Assembly: GCF_032813545.1 (NCBI RefSeq)
Contig: NZ_CP136520.1
Span: forward strand, 1,172,001 to 1,236,000
Source: Nodosilinea sp. E11
Lineage (GTDB): Bacteria; Cyanobacteriota; Cyanobacteriia; Phormidesmidales; Phormidesmidaceae
Reading direction: 5' to 3'
Length of the DNA stretch: 64,000 nucleotides
The translations under genes were made by a program, and so were the position numbers. Under the pieces are notes generated by a model. The model was given only the letters and a program-made list of their open reading frames with translations. It was not told the DNA's origin and did no database searches. Below are positions 9,661 through 18,634 of the stretch, piece after piece (position 1 is the stretch's first letter; each line of letters begins with the position of its first letter).

Positions 9661-9990
9661 CTACAGATTATCTACGCTCAGCGGCACCAGGCGGCCCTGG
9701 GTGGTCAGCCCTAAGCGCATAGGGGCATGAAGGGGAATGGGCTGGCCCGTCAGCGCACAGACCTGGTCTTGTTCGGCTACGGCCCCAAAGCTAGCGCAGA
9801 TATCGCTGGGCTGAAGCTGGGTTTCGCCTTCGGTGGGGCTGTGCTCGACATACTGCCAAAGCACATCGCGAATCAACGCCTGATAGCCCCGGCTACCGGC
9901 CAGGGCTTTAAGTTTTTCCTTCAGCGATCGCTCTAGGCGAATGCTGGTAACTTCCATTTCAGTGGTTGATACGCGAGTTAGGGTTGGCAT
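9661..9990 (-). CDS. Ribbon-helix-helix (CopG/MetJ-like) domain protein
   Basis: This 109-residue protein contains a strand TSIRLERS followed by two helices (LKEKLKALAG and YQALIRDVLWQYVE), the ribbon-helix-helix arrangement used for DNA binding by small regulators. The C-terminal half includes CALTGQPIPLHAPMRLGLTT, which is not a family I recognise. ATG 9990 is preceded by GGAGG about 12 bases upstream on its strand. A TTG at 10008 would lengthen it by six residues. There is no toxin partner next to it, so it is more likely a stand-alone regulator than an antitoxin. Its target is unknown. Confidence 0.6.
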   Translation of the reverse strand: MPTLTRVSTTEMEVTSIRLERSLKEKLKALAGSRGYQALIRDVLWQYVEHSPTEGETQLQPSDICASFGAVAEQDQVCALTGQPIPLHAPMRLGLTTQGRLVPLSVDNL

Positions 9991-10969
9991 CGGCGGGCAC
10001 ACCTCCAAAAAGAACGGGGAACAACGGGGGCCGAGTCGGTCATTGCGGGTCGTGACGACGAATTGAACTCACGATTGCTTACAGCCTGTCATCTTTGGAC
10101 CTATCACAACGGAACCCGCTCAGTCACTAACTAACAGTTTAGACAGACTAGACACGTTTGTATTACGAGTGTAGTATTAACGTTATTCGAGCGTATCCGT
10201 CAAGCCTCAGCGTTGGATCGTCTTAAAACCAACATGTGACTGTTAAACGCTGCTGAGCTAGACCATACCCTCGATTTCTCCCTAAGCCTTGCTGTTTTAC
10301 GCTTGAGGAACTCCGCCATGGTACGGAACATGTCTACTGGCACCGCATTTAATACTGCCGCCGCTTCCGGCAATGCTGGCCAGCTAAGCATGGTGGCGGG
10401 GTTCGATGGGTTGATGGGCCGAATTAGTCGACTAATTCACTTTAGACGTGGAATTGCCCTAGGCAGTTTTCTCACCCCTGATCGAGCCCGGAATAACGCC
10501 CGTAGGAGCGATCATCTCCTGGGGCGAGATCGGTTGGGGTGGCTAGGCGACCGCAGAATCGGCTTCAGAATCGACTTTGTGGGGCAGTATTTTCACCCCT
10601 TTTGCCAGCATTTTGTGTCTCAGGGTTAACCCGACAGCCGCACTGGTCTACGGCCTTGGAGGTTAAAGCCTCAAGGGTTGCCGCCTGGGGACGGCCATTG
10701 TTGGCCGATCCCGCTATTTAGAGGCTCTAGGTTTGGGTTGACAGCGGTCTGGCCGCTGCCATTGGTGTCTTGTCAGAAAACCAAGGGCAGGCGGCAACGA
10801 TCGCCGACAGCAGGCCCGATCGCACCTCTAGCCCGAGCGCCGCCTAGCGCAGCGCTAGACCCACCCTGGGGGCGATCGCCGCCCCGGCACAACCGCACTT
10901 AAACGCAACGCTAATTTAATTCGCAACTCATTCGCAACTCATTCACAAGTACTCAAGGCATGAGGGATC
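9991..10969. other. Long gene-poor gap with an 18-bp palindrome
   Basis: Nearly 1 kb separates divergent genes. A perfect 18-bp palindrome, GAATTAGTCGACTAATTC, lies at 10421-10438. AT-rich, promoter-like DNA occurs at about 10130-10200. The tandem TTCGCAACTCA repeats at 10920-10945 precede the next gene. No RNA gene is recognised. One weak small reading frame is listed separately. Confidence 0.45.
10318..10629 (+). CDS. Possible small hypothetical protein (weak)
   Basis: This 103-codon frame begins at an ATG with GAGG about nine bases upstream. Its first ~35 codons look plausible (Ala/Gly/Ser-rich, then a basic stretch RISRLIHFRRG). The second half is Arg-rich with poor codon choice, as expected for chance reading. 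It contains the 18-bp palindrome at 10421-10438. I recognise no family. It may be a real short protein, a decayed gene or noise. Conservation in relatives would decide. Confidence 0.18.
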   Translation: MVRNMSTGTAFNTAAASGNAGQLSMVAGFDGLMGRISRLIHFRRGIALGSFLTPDRARNNARRSDHLLGRDRLGWLGDRRIGFRIDFVGQYFHPFCQHFVSQG

Positions 10970-11341
10970 ATGTTGAAACTGACCTATTCCGATGCAGATT
11001 TATTAATTGAACAATTAAACCTCAGCGTAGAAGCGATGGTAGCCCAGCGCAGCATTGTGGCTCTGCGGGCCGGGCGGCCCCTGATGGTGCAACCCGGCGC
11101 GGGGTCGTTTGCGCTCCCGGCTATCCTGGCCTCGCCCCTGGCCGAGAGCGGGCTAGAGATGGCCCCCTGCGACTATGGCTGGCTAGAGATCACGTTGCAA
11201 GGCACCTGGCTCAGCGACGACAGCGCCTGTGCCGAGGGCATTTTGGTCGTTGAGCTAGGCGCTGCCCTAGAGCGGCAAATCGCGGCCCTTTGGCAACGAA
11301 GCCTCAGTTGGGTAGCGGCTCCCTGCTCCCAGGGAGGTTGA
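10970..11341 (+). CDS. Alr0857-like cyanobacterial conserved protein
   Basis: This 123-residue protein opens with MLKLTYSDADLLIEQL and has AQRSIVALRAGRPLMVQPG and WLEITLQGTWLSDD. That order matches, from memory, a small cyanobacteria-restricted family typified by Anabaena Alr0857. No signal peptide, membrane helix or catalytic motif is visible, so it is probably a cytoplasmic protein of unknown function. It lies 120 bp upstream of thioredoxin on the same strand, with its own spacer. Confidence 0.6.
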   Translation: MLKLTYSDADLLIEQLNLSVEAMVAQRSIVALRAGRPLMVQPGAGSFALPAILASPLAESGLEMAPCDYGWLEITLQGTWLSDDSACAEGILVVELGAALERQIAALWQRSLSWVAAPCSQGG

Positions 11342-11460
11342 ATTTGGGTTCCTGATGTCTCTATCGCCCAGCCTTTGCAGTACCGTAGACATCAGGGGCC
11401 AATCGCTTTTCTCAATCTTTTTTGCAACCTAAACCTCGACTAGACAAGGAGACATTCACC

Positions 11461-11808
11461 ATGGCTGATGCAACCTACCTCACCCTTACCGCCGACAACT
11501 TTGAGGCCGAGGTGCTGCAAAGTGATGTGCCAGTGCTAGTCGATTTTTGGGCGGCCTGGTGTGGCCCCTGCCGCATCATGAACCCGATTGTCGAAGAACT
11601 GGCTGAAACCTTTGCGGGTCGAGCCAAGGTCGCCAAGCTCAACGTTGACGAAGAAGACGCTCTGGCGCTTCAGTTCCACGTTATGGCCATTCCCACCCTG
11701 ATCTTTTTTCAGCATGGGGAGCGGGTTGACACCATTGAAGGCGTTGTCGCCAAAGACGACCTGGTGGCCCGGCTAGAGTCGCTGGTGACGGCCAACTCAG
11801 CCGCATAG
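11461..11808 (+). CDS. trxA: Thioredoxin
   Basis: This 115-residue protein has the active-site motif WAAWCGPCRIM (C34 and C37) and the cis-proline loop AIPTLIFF, and reduces target disulfides using electrons from thioredoxin reductases. Thioredoxin would activate Calvin-cycle enzymes such as the phosphoribulokinase encoded at 34977. ATG 11461 is chosen because AAGGAGA stands about nine bases upstream. The frame extends to 11422 but without family residues. Ala replaces the commoner Pro or Glu two residues before the first active-site Cys. An intrinsic terminator follows. Confidence 0.95.
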   Translation: MADATYLTLTADNFEAEVLQSDVPVLVDFWAAWCGPCRIMNPIVEELAETFAGRAKVAKLNVDEEDALALQFHVMAIPTLIFFQHGERVDTIEGVVAKDDLVARLESLVTANSAA

Positions 11809-11823
11809 ACGACGGTTCTTTTC

Positions 11824-11855
11824 TGGGCCTTGGCACCGCTGAGGCCCAATTTTTT
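11824..11855 (+). terminator. Intrinsic terminator after trxA
   Basis: The inverted repeat TGGGCCT/AGGCCCA (7-bp arms, 11-base loop) starts 16 bases after the trxA stop and is followed by a run of six T. It sits between converging genes, and the A-poor left flank suggests it works mainly for trxA. Confidence 0.8.
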
Positions 11856-11858
11856 GGT

Positions 11859-12365
11859 TTAGGGTTTGAGCGACCCCAGACGCTGCAAAATCAAGGCTAG
11901 GTCGTGGGCCAGTAGGGGCTGGGTCACCGGGGTTAGCGGGGGAATGTGCACAAATAGCGCCTGGGTAGGCCAGTGGTACTGGGCGATCGCCCCCAGCAGC
12001 CGGTAATACAAGTGGTTGCAGACGTAGGTGCCTGCACAGTCACTGATGGCCGTCACGTGCGTATCTACTAGCAGTGAGTCTAGGGGTAAAGACGTCTCTA
12101 AAGCCCCATCCTCGCCTTTGCCGTAGCGCTCTAGGTGCAGATACGAGCGCTTTTCGGCCATACCGCAGCACACCACTACTGGGGGCCGCAGCTCAACCAG
12201 CTTAGCCATCACCCGCAGCGGAGCCAGCTCAAAGCTGACCGGAATCTGACGCAGCACAGTGGTGCCAGCCGGAATTTGCTGCTGTCGCTGAAGATGAACA
12301 ATCAAGTCATCGGCAGCATTAGAGATCTGGTGGGCACGCCAGGGAGCAAAGGTGGTAAGCAGCAT
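11859..12365 (-). CDS. Pyroglutamyl-peptidase I-like (peptidase C15) family protein
   Basis: This 168-residue protein has the C15 landmarks. The nucleophile motif SDCAGTYVCNHLYYRLL contains the predicted catalytic Cys in YVCN, an upstream CCGMAEKRSYLHLERYG includes the likely Glu, and the late FVHIPPL carries the His. Pyroglutamyl peptidases remove N-terminal pyroglutamate from peptides. It is shorter than classical Pcp (about 200-215 residues) and its N-terminal part is divergent, so the exact substrate is uncertain. It is divergent from hisH, 64 bp apart. Confidence 0.75.
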   Translation of the reverse strand: MLLTTFAPWRAHQISNAADDLIVHLQRQQQIPAGTTVLRQIPVSFELAPLRVMAKLVELRPPVVVCCGMAEKRSYLHLERYGKGEDGALETSLPLDSLLVDTHVTAISDCAGTYVCNHLYYRLLGAIAQYHWPTQALFVHIPPLTPVTQPLLAHDLALILQRLGSLKP

Positions 12366-12429
12366 GGGAACGCAGGAGGAAGTAGGATAAAGTCTGGATG
12401 AATTCCGATGCTAGAGGGCTGGAGCGCGT

Positions 12430-13074
12430 ATGGCCAACATCGCCGTGATTGACTACGACATGGGCAACTTGCACTCAGCCTGCAAGGGGTTAGCCCTGGC
12501 CGGGGCTACGCCCACCATTACCGATGTGGTGGCCGACCTGCACGCCGCCGATGCCCTGGTGCTGCCCGGTGATGGAGCCTTTGACCCGGCGATGCGACAC
12601 CTACGCGAAAAAGGGCTGATCGAACCGATCAAGCGAGAGATTGCGGCGGGCAAGCCCTTTTTGGGTATTTGTCTGGGTCTTCAGCTGCTCTTTGAGGGGA
12701 GCGACGAAGGCATCGAGCCAGGGCTGGGACTCATTCCCGGACGCATCAAAAAATTTCGGAAAGAACCCGATATCGCCATTCCCCACATGGGGTGGAATCA
12801 GCTGACGCTGACCCAGCCAGACTGCCTCCTGTGGCAGGGCATTGCCGATGGCGATTGGGTGTACTTTGTGCATTCTTACTATGCTGAACCCAGCGACCCA
12901 GCGGTGAATGCCGCCACGACGACCCACGGGTCTCAGACCGTCACCGCAGCGATCGCATGCGATCACATTATGGCCATGCAGTACCACCCCGAAAAATCGG
13001 CTCCCGCTGGCCTGACCATGCTGGCCAACTTTGTCAATTTGGTCAACGCCCAATCTCCCGTGGCTGTGGCCTAG
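12430..13074 (+). CDS. hisH: Imidazole glycerol phosphate synthase, glutamine amidotransferase subunit HisH
   Basis: This 214-residue class I amidotransferase has nucleophile C81 in GICLGLQLLFEGS and the His/Glu pair H186 and E188 in QYHPEKS. The N terminus reads IAVIDYDMGNLHS, typical of HisH. It hydrolyses glutamine and passes ammonia to HisF, making imidazole glycerol phosphate and AICAR in histidine synthesis. hisF is not in the window, which is normal for cyanobacteria with scattered his genes. The stop is three bases before the rsmD ATG, so the two are probably translationally coupled. Confidence 0.96.
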   Translation: MANIAVIDYDMGNLHSACKGLALAGATPTITDVVADLHAADALVLPGDGAFDPAMRHLREKGLIEPIKREIAAGKPFLGICLGLQLLFEGSDEGIEPGLGLIPGRIKKFRKEPDIAIPHMGWNQLTLTQPDCLLWQGIADGDWVYFVHSYYAEPSDPAVNAATTTHGSQTVTAAIACDHIMAMQYHPEKSAPAGLTMLANFVNLVNAQSPVAVA

Positions 13075-13077
13075 CCT

Positions 13078-13641
13078 ATGCTGCGTATTTACGGCAACCG
13101 CGCGCTCAAAACTCTGCCCGGTTTAGAGACTCGGCCCACCTCGGCGCGGGTACGCGAGGCGCTGTTCAACATTTGGCAGGGGCGCATCGTTGACTGCCGC
13201 TGGCTCGACCTATGCACGGGCAGCGGGGCCATGGGGGCCGAAGCCCTATGTCGAGGAGCCGCAGAGGTCGTGGGCATAGAACTTTCCCCCGATGCCTACA
13301 AAATTACCCGCGAAAACTGGCAGCAGGTAGCCCAGCCCGACCAGGACTTTAGCCTGTTCAGAGGCGATGTGGTCAAACAACTCTCACGATTGCGCGGGCA
13401 ACCCTTCGACTGCATCTACTTCGACCCGCCCTACGACAGTGAGCTCTACAAGCCAGTGCTGGAGCGGGTGGTGAGCCTCAATCTGCTGGCCGAATCGGGC
13501 GAAATTGCCGTCGAGCACCGCCCTGAGTCCTGGGTAGCGGCTTCCATCTCTGGCCTAGAGTTGGTGCGTCAAAAGCAGTACGGCATTAGCCATTTGGCTT
13601 TTTACCAGCTGGCCCCCCAGGCGATCGCCGTTACTCCCTAG
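13078..13641 (+). CDS. rsmD: 16S rRNA (guanine966-N2)-methyltransferase RsmD
   Basis: This 187-residue SAM methyltransferase has the RsmD N-terminal pattern LRIYGNRALKTLPG, TRPTSARVREALFNIW, the SAM loop LDLCTGSGAMGAEALCRGA, and the catalytic FDPPYDS motif for exocyclic amino-group methylation. It modifies G966 of 16S rRNA in the 30S subunit. It follows hisH with a three-base gap, an arrangement suggesting cotranscription without any metabolic link. Confidence 0.95.
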   Translation: MLRIYGNRALKTLPGLETRPTSARVREALFNIWQGRIVDCRWLDLCTGSGAMGAEALCRGAAEVVGIELSPDAYKITRENWQQVAQPDQDFSLFRGDVVKQLSRLRGQPFDCIYFDPPYDSELYKPVLERVVSLNLLAESGEIAVEHRPESWVAASISGLELVRQKQYGISHLAFYQLAPQAIAVTP

Positions 13642-13877
13642 GGCTCAACTGCCCTGGAGACCTTCAGCACCATTGGCAGAGTAATTTTTTGGCGGCTGGG
13701 GGGAACTTGCTGACCCCAGGGGGTGTCCTGTAGCCATGTTTGTTGGGGTTGCCCAAGTGGATCGTCAGGGTCACGCTATCGACAACTTGATAGTAATGGC
13801 GTCAGCACCCTAAACCTCCGCTGGAGGTAGCGATTCAACTGTGGTGCAGTTCACCCCATTTTCCTGGAGATGTCGTC

Positions 13878-14372
13878 ATGGCTATGAAACATCCATCGGC
13901 CCTTGGGGTTGCTCTATTGATTTTGGTAGCCGTTACTGCGGCAGTGGGGCCTTCCTCGGCCAACGGTAATCAGGCGTTTGGGGTCACCTATCAGGCCCTC
14001 AGCACAATTTTGTCTCAGGCCAGCGCTAAGGATGTTATGGATTCGTACCAACGCCAGACCAACACCATTAGTCTAGAGCGCGCCAATTTGGACGAGCCCC
14101 ATCTGCTGTCGGTGAGTGTACCTGCGGGGGCAACTCTCCAGGGATATATTGAGATCGATGGCCATACCCGCGTGCCCTTGAGCAGCACGTCAGAATTTGT
14201 GGATGTCAGCCCCTACCTGAATGAGTCAATTACCCAGGTGACCATCATGGGCAGCTATTCGCCTCCCTCGGCCTCGGTAGCGATCGCCTTCAACGGCCCT
14301 AATACGGTAGTACAGCAACAGACCGTCGGTACCGGCCGCATTAACTACCAGCTCAATTTGTTGGTGCAGTAA
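13878..14372 (+). CDS. Secreted hypothetical protein
   Basis: This 164-residue protein has a clear N-terminal signal sequence (hydrophobic core LGVALLILVAVTAAVG, likely cleavage after SSA). The mature part is rich in Ser, Thr and Val with alternating hydrophobic residues, which suggests a beta-sandwich. I recognise no domain or catalytic motif. The ATG at 13878 has GGAG eight to ten bases upstream. It stands alone between rsmD and the convergent comEC gene and is likely periplasmic or extracellular. Confidence 0.6.
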   Translation: MAMKHPSALGVALLILVAVTAAVGPSSANGNQAFGVTYQALSTILSQASAKDVMDSYQRQTNTISLERANLDEPHLLSVSVPAGATLQGYIEIDGHTRVPLSSTSEFVDVSPYLNESITQVTIMGSYSPPSASVAIAFNGPNTVVQQQTVGTGRINYQLNLLVQ

Positions 14373-14457
14373 GTTGGTGCAGTCAACCAGCTAGAGGTGG
14401 CGAGTCGTTCCCTGTTGACCCCAGACTGGTTGCCCAAACCCTGGTTCTGAACGGCTG

Positions 14458-16785
14458 CTATTCGAGGAACGCAAGGGATGACTGTCGGCCCCTCAGATGA
14501 GCCCGATACCCCTGCCCAGGGGTCCAGGTCACGGCTCCATCGCGTTCGGTGCAAAAAACCTCAATGCCGCGCTGCTTGAGCAGGGCCTCGGTGGCAGGAT
14601 GAATGCGCTGCCCTGATGCGATCGCTACTGTAGGCGCGATCGCATCTAGGACCTCTGTCGTCAGTTCTTCGCCGTGCCACCACAGCACATCATTGGGCAA
14701 CCCCGGCTGAGCCTGCACCCAGGGTTCTTGCTGCGCGGGCGTCAGCCTCGGTAACAGCAGCCAGTGGTCACGATGCAGCAGGCTCAGGTGCAGCCCCCGA
14801 GCCCCCTCCTGCAAATAGTGCACCTGTTGCCGACCCACCGGCTGGCTTTGGCCCGGCGTCAGCGGTTGAAACCGGCCACCGGGAGGCAGTACCCCCAAAG
14901 CCGAACTGGCCCCATAGAACGTGCGAATTGGCGATTTCTCAGCAATGGTGTGCCAGTTGTCGCGATCGCTGTCGTCGCCGTGGATGGCGTGGGGGAGTTG
15001 GTTGATGCCCGCCTGACGCAAAAAGGGCACCACGGTATAGAACGCAGTTTTGTCGGTACCGCTGTTGACGACCAGGGGCGATCGGCGATCTTGCACCACC
15101 ATCACCGCATCTTGCCCAGCAGCCAGCACGGTAACCTGCGACAGCGTGGCCCCGCGATACAGCAACGGCCCCAGGGCGAGAGCCACGATCAGCAGCGTCA
15201 CCATGCCGCGCCGCCGCAACGGTCGCCAGATCTGCTCGCCCCAGCCCCACAAACCGTAGAGACCGTAGAGGCCCAGCATCTGCCCCAGGGAAATATGCCC
15301 CGTGGCCAGGGCGCTGCCGGGCAGGCCAACTTCCCATTTCACCAGGGCAATCAGCAGGTGGGCAGGCAGCCAGAGAAGCCATGCCGCCTGAGCCCCCAGC
15401 CAGGGCCAGACCGCCGCGATCGCCCCGCTGACCATGCCCCCCAGGCTGAGCACCAGCACCAGCGGGGTGGCCGCGATGTTGAGCAGAATGCTGTAGGTGG
15501 TGAGGGTATTGAAATAGTAAAGCGACAAAGGAATGGTCCACAGGTAGGCGGCCAAGGGCACTGCGGCGATCGCCGCCACCGTGGTCGGCAGCCACTCTAG
15601 CCGTTCGGCAATCGGCTTTACCGCCACCATCAGCCCCAGGGTGGCCATCACGCTGAGGCGAAAGCCCACGTCGTCAACCCAGTCGGGGTGCAACAGCAGC
15701 AGCAGGGTCACCGCCAACAGTAGACAACCCAGGGGTTTGACACTGCGCTCTAGGGCTAGCCCGATCAGCACCGCCGCCCCCATGACGGCGGCCCGCATCA
15801 CACTGGGCTGCCCTCCGGTGATCAGCACATACCCCCCCAGGGCCAGCGCTCCAGCGATCACCTTGGCTCTCACCGGGTTGGCGAATCGGGCGGCGATCGC
15901 CTGCTGCCCCATCGCCGCCAGCACCACCCCCAACACCAGCGACACATGAAACCCACTGGCTGCCAGAGTATGGGCCATCCCCGCCTGCACAAAGGCATCC
16001 TGAATCTCGTAGGGTAGGTTGACCGCTTTACGGCCCAGGGCCATAGCGCTCACCAGCGGCCCTGCCGGGGTGCCCAAGCGCTGAGCCTGGGCCTGGGCAA
16101 TGCGTTCTCTCAGCTGCCACAGGGCAAACCGTGGCGGAGACTGCCCTCGGTCTGGAGTGACTGTTTCACCGGCAAGTCCGACAAAACAGCGCTGGCTGGC
16201 CAGATAAGCCCGAAAGTTGAAAGCGTTGGGGTTTTTGGGCAGCGCTGGGACATAGAGTTGGCCCTGCACCTGCACCCGCTGCCCCGGAAACAGACCGGCA
16301 ATCTGGTCGGCAGGCAGGGTGACATAGAGTTTGCCCCGCGCCAGGCTGGGCGCACCCAGCGGATGGTGATTGGCATCGAGCAGACGCACTTGGCTGGTAG
16401 TGAGCCACAGTTGGCCTCGGCCATTGCGGGTGAGGCGAGGTAGTGCTTGCACCTCGCCCCAGACCACCTGGTGCGCCCCCGCGATCTCGGGCTGGGCCAG
16501 TCGATGGCTGAGGTCGAGGGGGCCAGGGGTGGGGTAGCGCAGGCCATAGTTGAGGGCAGCAACGACGGCGATCGCCCCGGCCCCCAGACAAAGCGCCGCG
16601 CTCGGTCCCCTGGGCCACCGTCGGGGCAGCAGCCCAGCGGCCAACCCTGCCACCACCAGCACTCCGACACTAGCGACAGCCACCCCCACCCAAGGGCTCA
16701 GCCCCAGATGACGAACCAAAATACTGACCCAAAGCAGCCCAGCGCAGTAGGCACCCGCCCATAACGAGCCCGCGATCGCACCCAT
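14458..16785 (-). CDS. comEC: ComEC/Rec2 family DNA-uptake channel protein
   Basis: This 775-residue polytopic membrane protein has the expected order: N-terminal membrane helices, a soluble DUF4131-like OB region (about 90-210), then the competence domain with many helices and GMAHTLAASGFHVSLVLGV, a signature of the family. A C-terminal beta-lactamase-like domain follows. ComEC moves single-stranded DNA across the inner membrane during natural transformation. The C-terminal domain keeps the family layout (VVNSGTDKTAFYTVVPFL) but lacks the usual HxxxDH metal motif, having HGDDSDRDNW there. The gene is alone, and other competence genes are not nearby. Confidence 0.9.
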   Translation of the reverse strand: MGAIAGSLWAGAYCAGLLWVSILVRHLGLSPWVGVAVASVGVLVVAGLAAGLLPRRWPRGPSAALCLGAGAIAVVAALNYGLRYPTPGPLDLSHRLAQPEIAGAHQVVWGEVQALPRLTRNGRGQLWLTTSQVRLLDANHHPLGAPSLARGKLYVTLPADQIAGLFPGQRVQVQGQLYVPALPKNPNAFNFRAYLASQRCFVGLAGETVTPDRGQSPPRFALWQLRERIAQAQAQRLGTPAGPLVSAMALGRKAVNLPYEIQDAFVQAGMAHTLAASGFHVSLVLGVVLAAMGQQAIAARFANPVRAKVIAGALALGGYVLITGGQPSVMRAAVMGAAVLIGLALERSVKPLGCLLLAVTLLLLLHPDWVDDVGFRLSVMATLGLMVAVKPIAERLEWLPTTVAAIAAVPLAAYLWTIPLSLYYFNTLTTYSILLNIAATPLVLVLSLGGMVSGAIAAVWPWLGAQAAWLLWLPAHLLIALVKWEVGLPGSALATGHISLGQMLGLYGLYGLWGWGEQIWRPLRRRGMVTLLIVALALGPLLYRGATLSQVTVLAAGQDAVMVVQDRRSPLVVNSGTDKTAFYTVVPFLRQAGINQLPHAIHGDDSDRDNWHTIAEKSPIRTFYGASSALGVLPPGGRFQPLTPGQSQPVGRQQVHYLQEGARGLHLSLLHRDHWLLLPRLTPAQQEPWVQAQPGLPNDVLWWHGEELTTEVLDAIAPTVAIASGQRIHPATEALLKQRGIEVFCTERDGAVTWTPGQGYRAHLRGRQSSLAFLE

Positions 16786-17015
16786 ACCAGTTTTCTACAC
16801 CCTGTGATTAAGCTTAGAAAGCCCGATATCAACGCCTAAATCACAGCACTCCATCCCAGCAATCACCCCGGCGACGAGCCCTATCAACGGCGGCTCTGCC
16901 TAGTCACCCTAGCCTTTGGTAGGTTGCATTTTCTACCGATCTACCCAGTGAACAGTTGCCAACTTGCAAGAAATCAGTAGTATTAATCAGTGCTACATCC
17001 AGGGAGATGATAACC

Positions 17016-18482
17016 ATGACGCAATTGCCCTCTGGTCTATCCACCAGGCCTGAGAGTTTTGCCCCCTCAGGTGAGTCCAGCCTACGCCTGCAACGGGCGA
17101 TAGAAAGTCTCAACCTCAACCTGGATGACGAGCTCTACCGCTATCGTCAAAGTCGCTCTGGTCAAAACCCGCTGCCGGTCACGCCGGCGCGGCTACAGCT
17201 GCGCACCCCCCGCAAACCCATCGATTTAATCTCCATTAAGCCCGCTGCTGCCGCCGCCGCCACCACCGCGACCGCTGCGCCGCCACCACCGCCCAACGCC
17301 CGGCGGCAAGAGCTGACCGGTCAAGCGGCGTTGCCCAACCATCAGACCTACCCGCCTGCCGCCATTAACCAGGTGCGCCTCAGCCATGGCGGCACCCTCA
17401 CCACCTACCGCTCCGCCCCAGAAGACTATTTAGAAAGCACCGAGGCCTTACTGGGCAGTCTGCCCAAGGGAGCGAAAGTCCCCGCCGATCCAGCTTATGC
17501 ACCAACTTTGGTTGAGCGCCTCTCTACCCCCCTGGGGGTAGGGGCGCTGCTGCTGTTGCTGGTCGGTAGCGCCAGCTTTGGCTATTTGGTCACCTCGCCG
17601 CAGTCTGTGCGCCACCTCACCGACAACCCCATTGTCCGGCGCTTGAAGGGTGATCCCCTCCCTGCCGAAGGCGATATTGAAGGGGCCATCGCCCTAGAGG
17701 ACGGGGGTGCCCAGGCCAGTTCTGGGTTTAGGCCCCAGGGGCCAGACCTGTCCGAAAAAGAGTTCATGTCCTTAGACTTGAACAACATCAGCACCTTGCC
17801 CTCAACCAATGCTGCCAGGGCGGGCCAGGGTCGGGTCGTACCGGCTCAGGTTCCAGCCGGTGACGGGCAAAGCCCTGCCCTGACGGGCGATCGCCCCGAC
17901 GACGCCACTCCTCCCCCAAGCCGGCCCGGCGTGCCAACGGCGGCAGGCAACAGCAGCTCCGCCGTTCTCAGGGCCGAGATAGTCGCCGCCCCTAACCCAG
18001 CCGTGCGGCCCGCGCCCACCCCTAGCTCGGCAACCCGGCCCGCACCCAACCCCAGCTCAGCTACACCCACCCCAGCTCCGGCAGCCACCCGCGCCCCAGC
18101 GCCTACCCCAGCGTCCCCGATGGCAGCTCCCCCGGCGTTGCAAATGGCTCCGCCCGCCGCCAACGCTCAGCCGCCCCAGCCCCTGGCCCTCGATCGCGCC
18201 CCCGCTCCGCCCCGCCCCATCGCTCCCCCCGCCGCCGTTGCTCCCCCGGCCCCTATCACCCAGGCCCCGCCCCAGGCAGCCCCCAGCTACTACGTAGTGA
18301 CTGACTACAATGGGGCTCAGTCGCTAGAGTCGGCTCGCAGTGCCGTGGGCGACGCCTACGTGCGCAATTTTTCGAGCGGCACCCGCATCCAAATGGGCGC
18401 ATTTTCCCAGCAGTCAGCCGCTCAAAACCTGGTCAACCAGCTCCAGGGACAGGGAATTCCGGCACAGGTGATTTCGCCCTAG
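17016..18482 (+). CDS. SPOR domain-containing membrane protein
   Basis: This 488-residue bitopic protein has a soluble N part, one membrane helix at about residues 170-190 (VGALLLLLVGSASFGYL), then a long Pro/Ala-rich linker. The SPOR fold is at the C end (TRIQMGAFSQQSAAQNLVNQ and then IPAQVIS). SPOR domains bind peptidoglycan strands lacking stem peptides and target proteins to septa, so a cell-division or wall role is likely. GGAG at 17003-17006 is well spaced for ATG 17016 but too close to ATG 17007. An earlier TTG at 16956 is not credible. The linker is low-complexity and will vary between strains. Confidence 0.8.
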   Translation: MTQLPSGLSTRPESFAPSGESSLRLQRAIESLNLNLDDELYRYRQSRSGQNPLPVTPARLQLRTPRKPIDLISIKPAAAAAATTATAAPPPPPNARRQELTGQAALPNHQTYPPAAINQVRLSHGGTLTTYRSAPEDYLESTEALLGSLPKGAKVPADPAYAPTLVERLSTPLGVGALLLLLVGSASFGYLVTSPQSVRHLTDNPIVRRLKGDPLPAEGDIEGAIALEDGGAQASSGFRPQGPDLSEKEFMSLDLNNISTLPSTNAARAGQGRVVPAQVPAGDGQSPALTGDRPDDATPPPSRPGVPTAAGNSSSAVLRAEIVAAPNPAVRPAPTPSSATRPAPNPSSATPTPAPAATRAPAPTPASPMAAPPALQMAPPAANAQPPQPLALDRAPAPPRPIAPPAAVAPPAPITQAPPQAAPSYYVVTDYNGAQSLESARSAVGDAYVRNFSSGTRIQMGAFSQQSAAQNLVNQLQGQGIPAQVISP

Positions 18483-18634
18483 GGGCAAGCCGAGGGGAGG
18501 GAGAACCGAGCGCCTGGGACATTCAATCGAGGGCTGTGCCCTGCCTCTTGTGGTCTCTACCGCCCCCATGGGCCTCAACACCTCCCTAGCCGCCTGTTAT
18601 GCTGAAGCAGGGCACAGTATTTGGAGATCACTCA

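Noticed and set aside
14764-15600. Long plus-strand frame opposite comEC
   Set aside because: The real gene is comEC on the minus strand, with clear family motifs. The opposite frame is His/Gln/Arg-rich, typical of antisense shadowing in GC-rich DNA.
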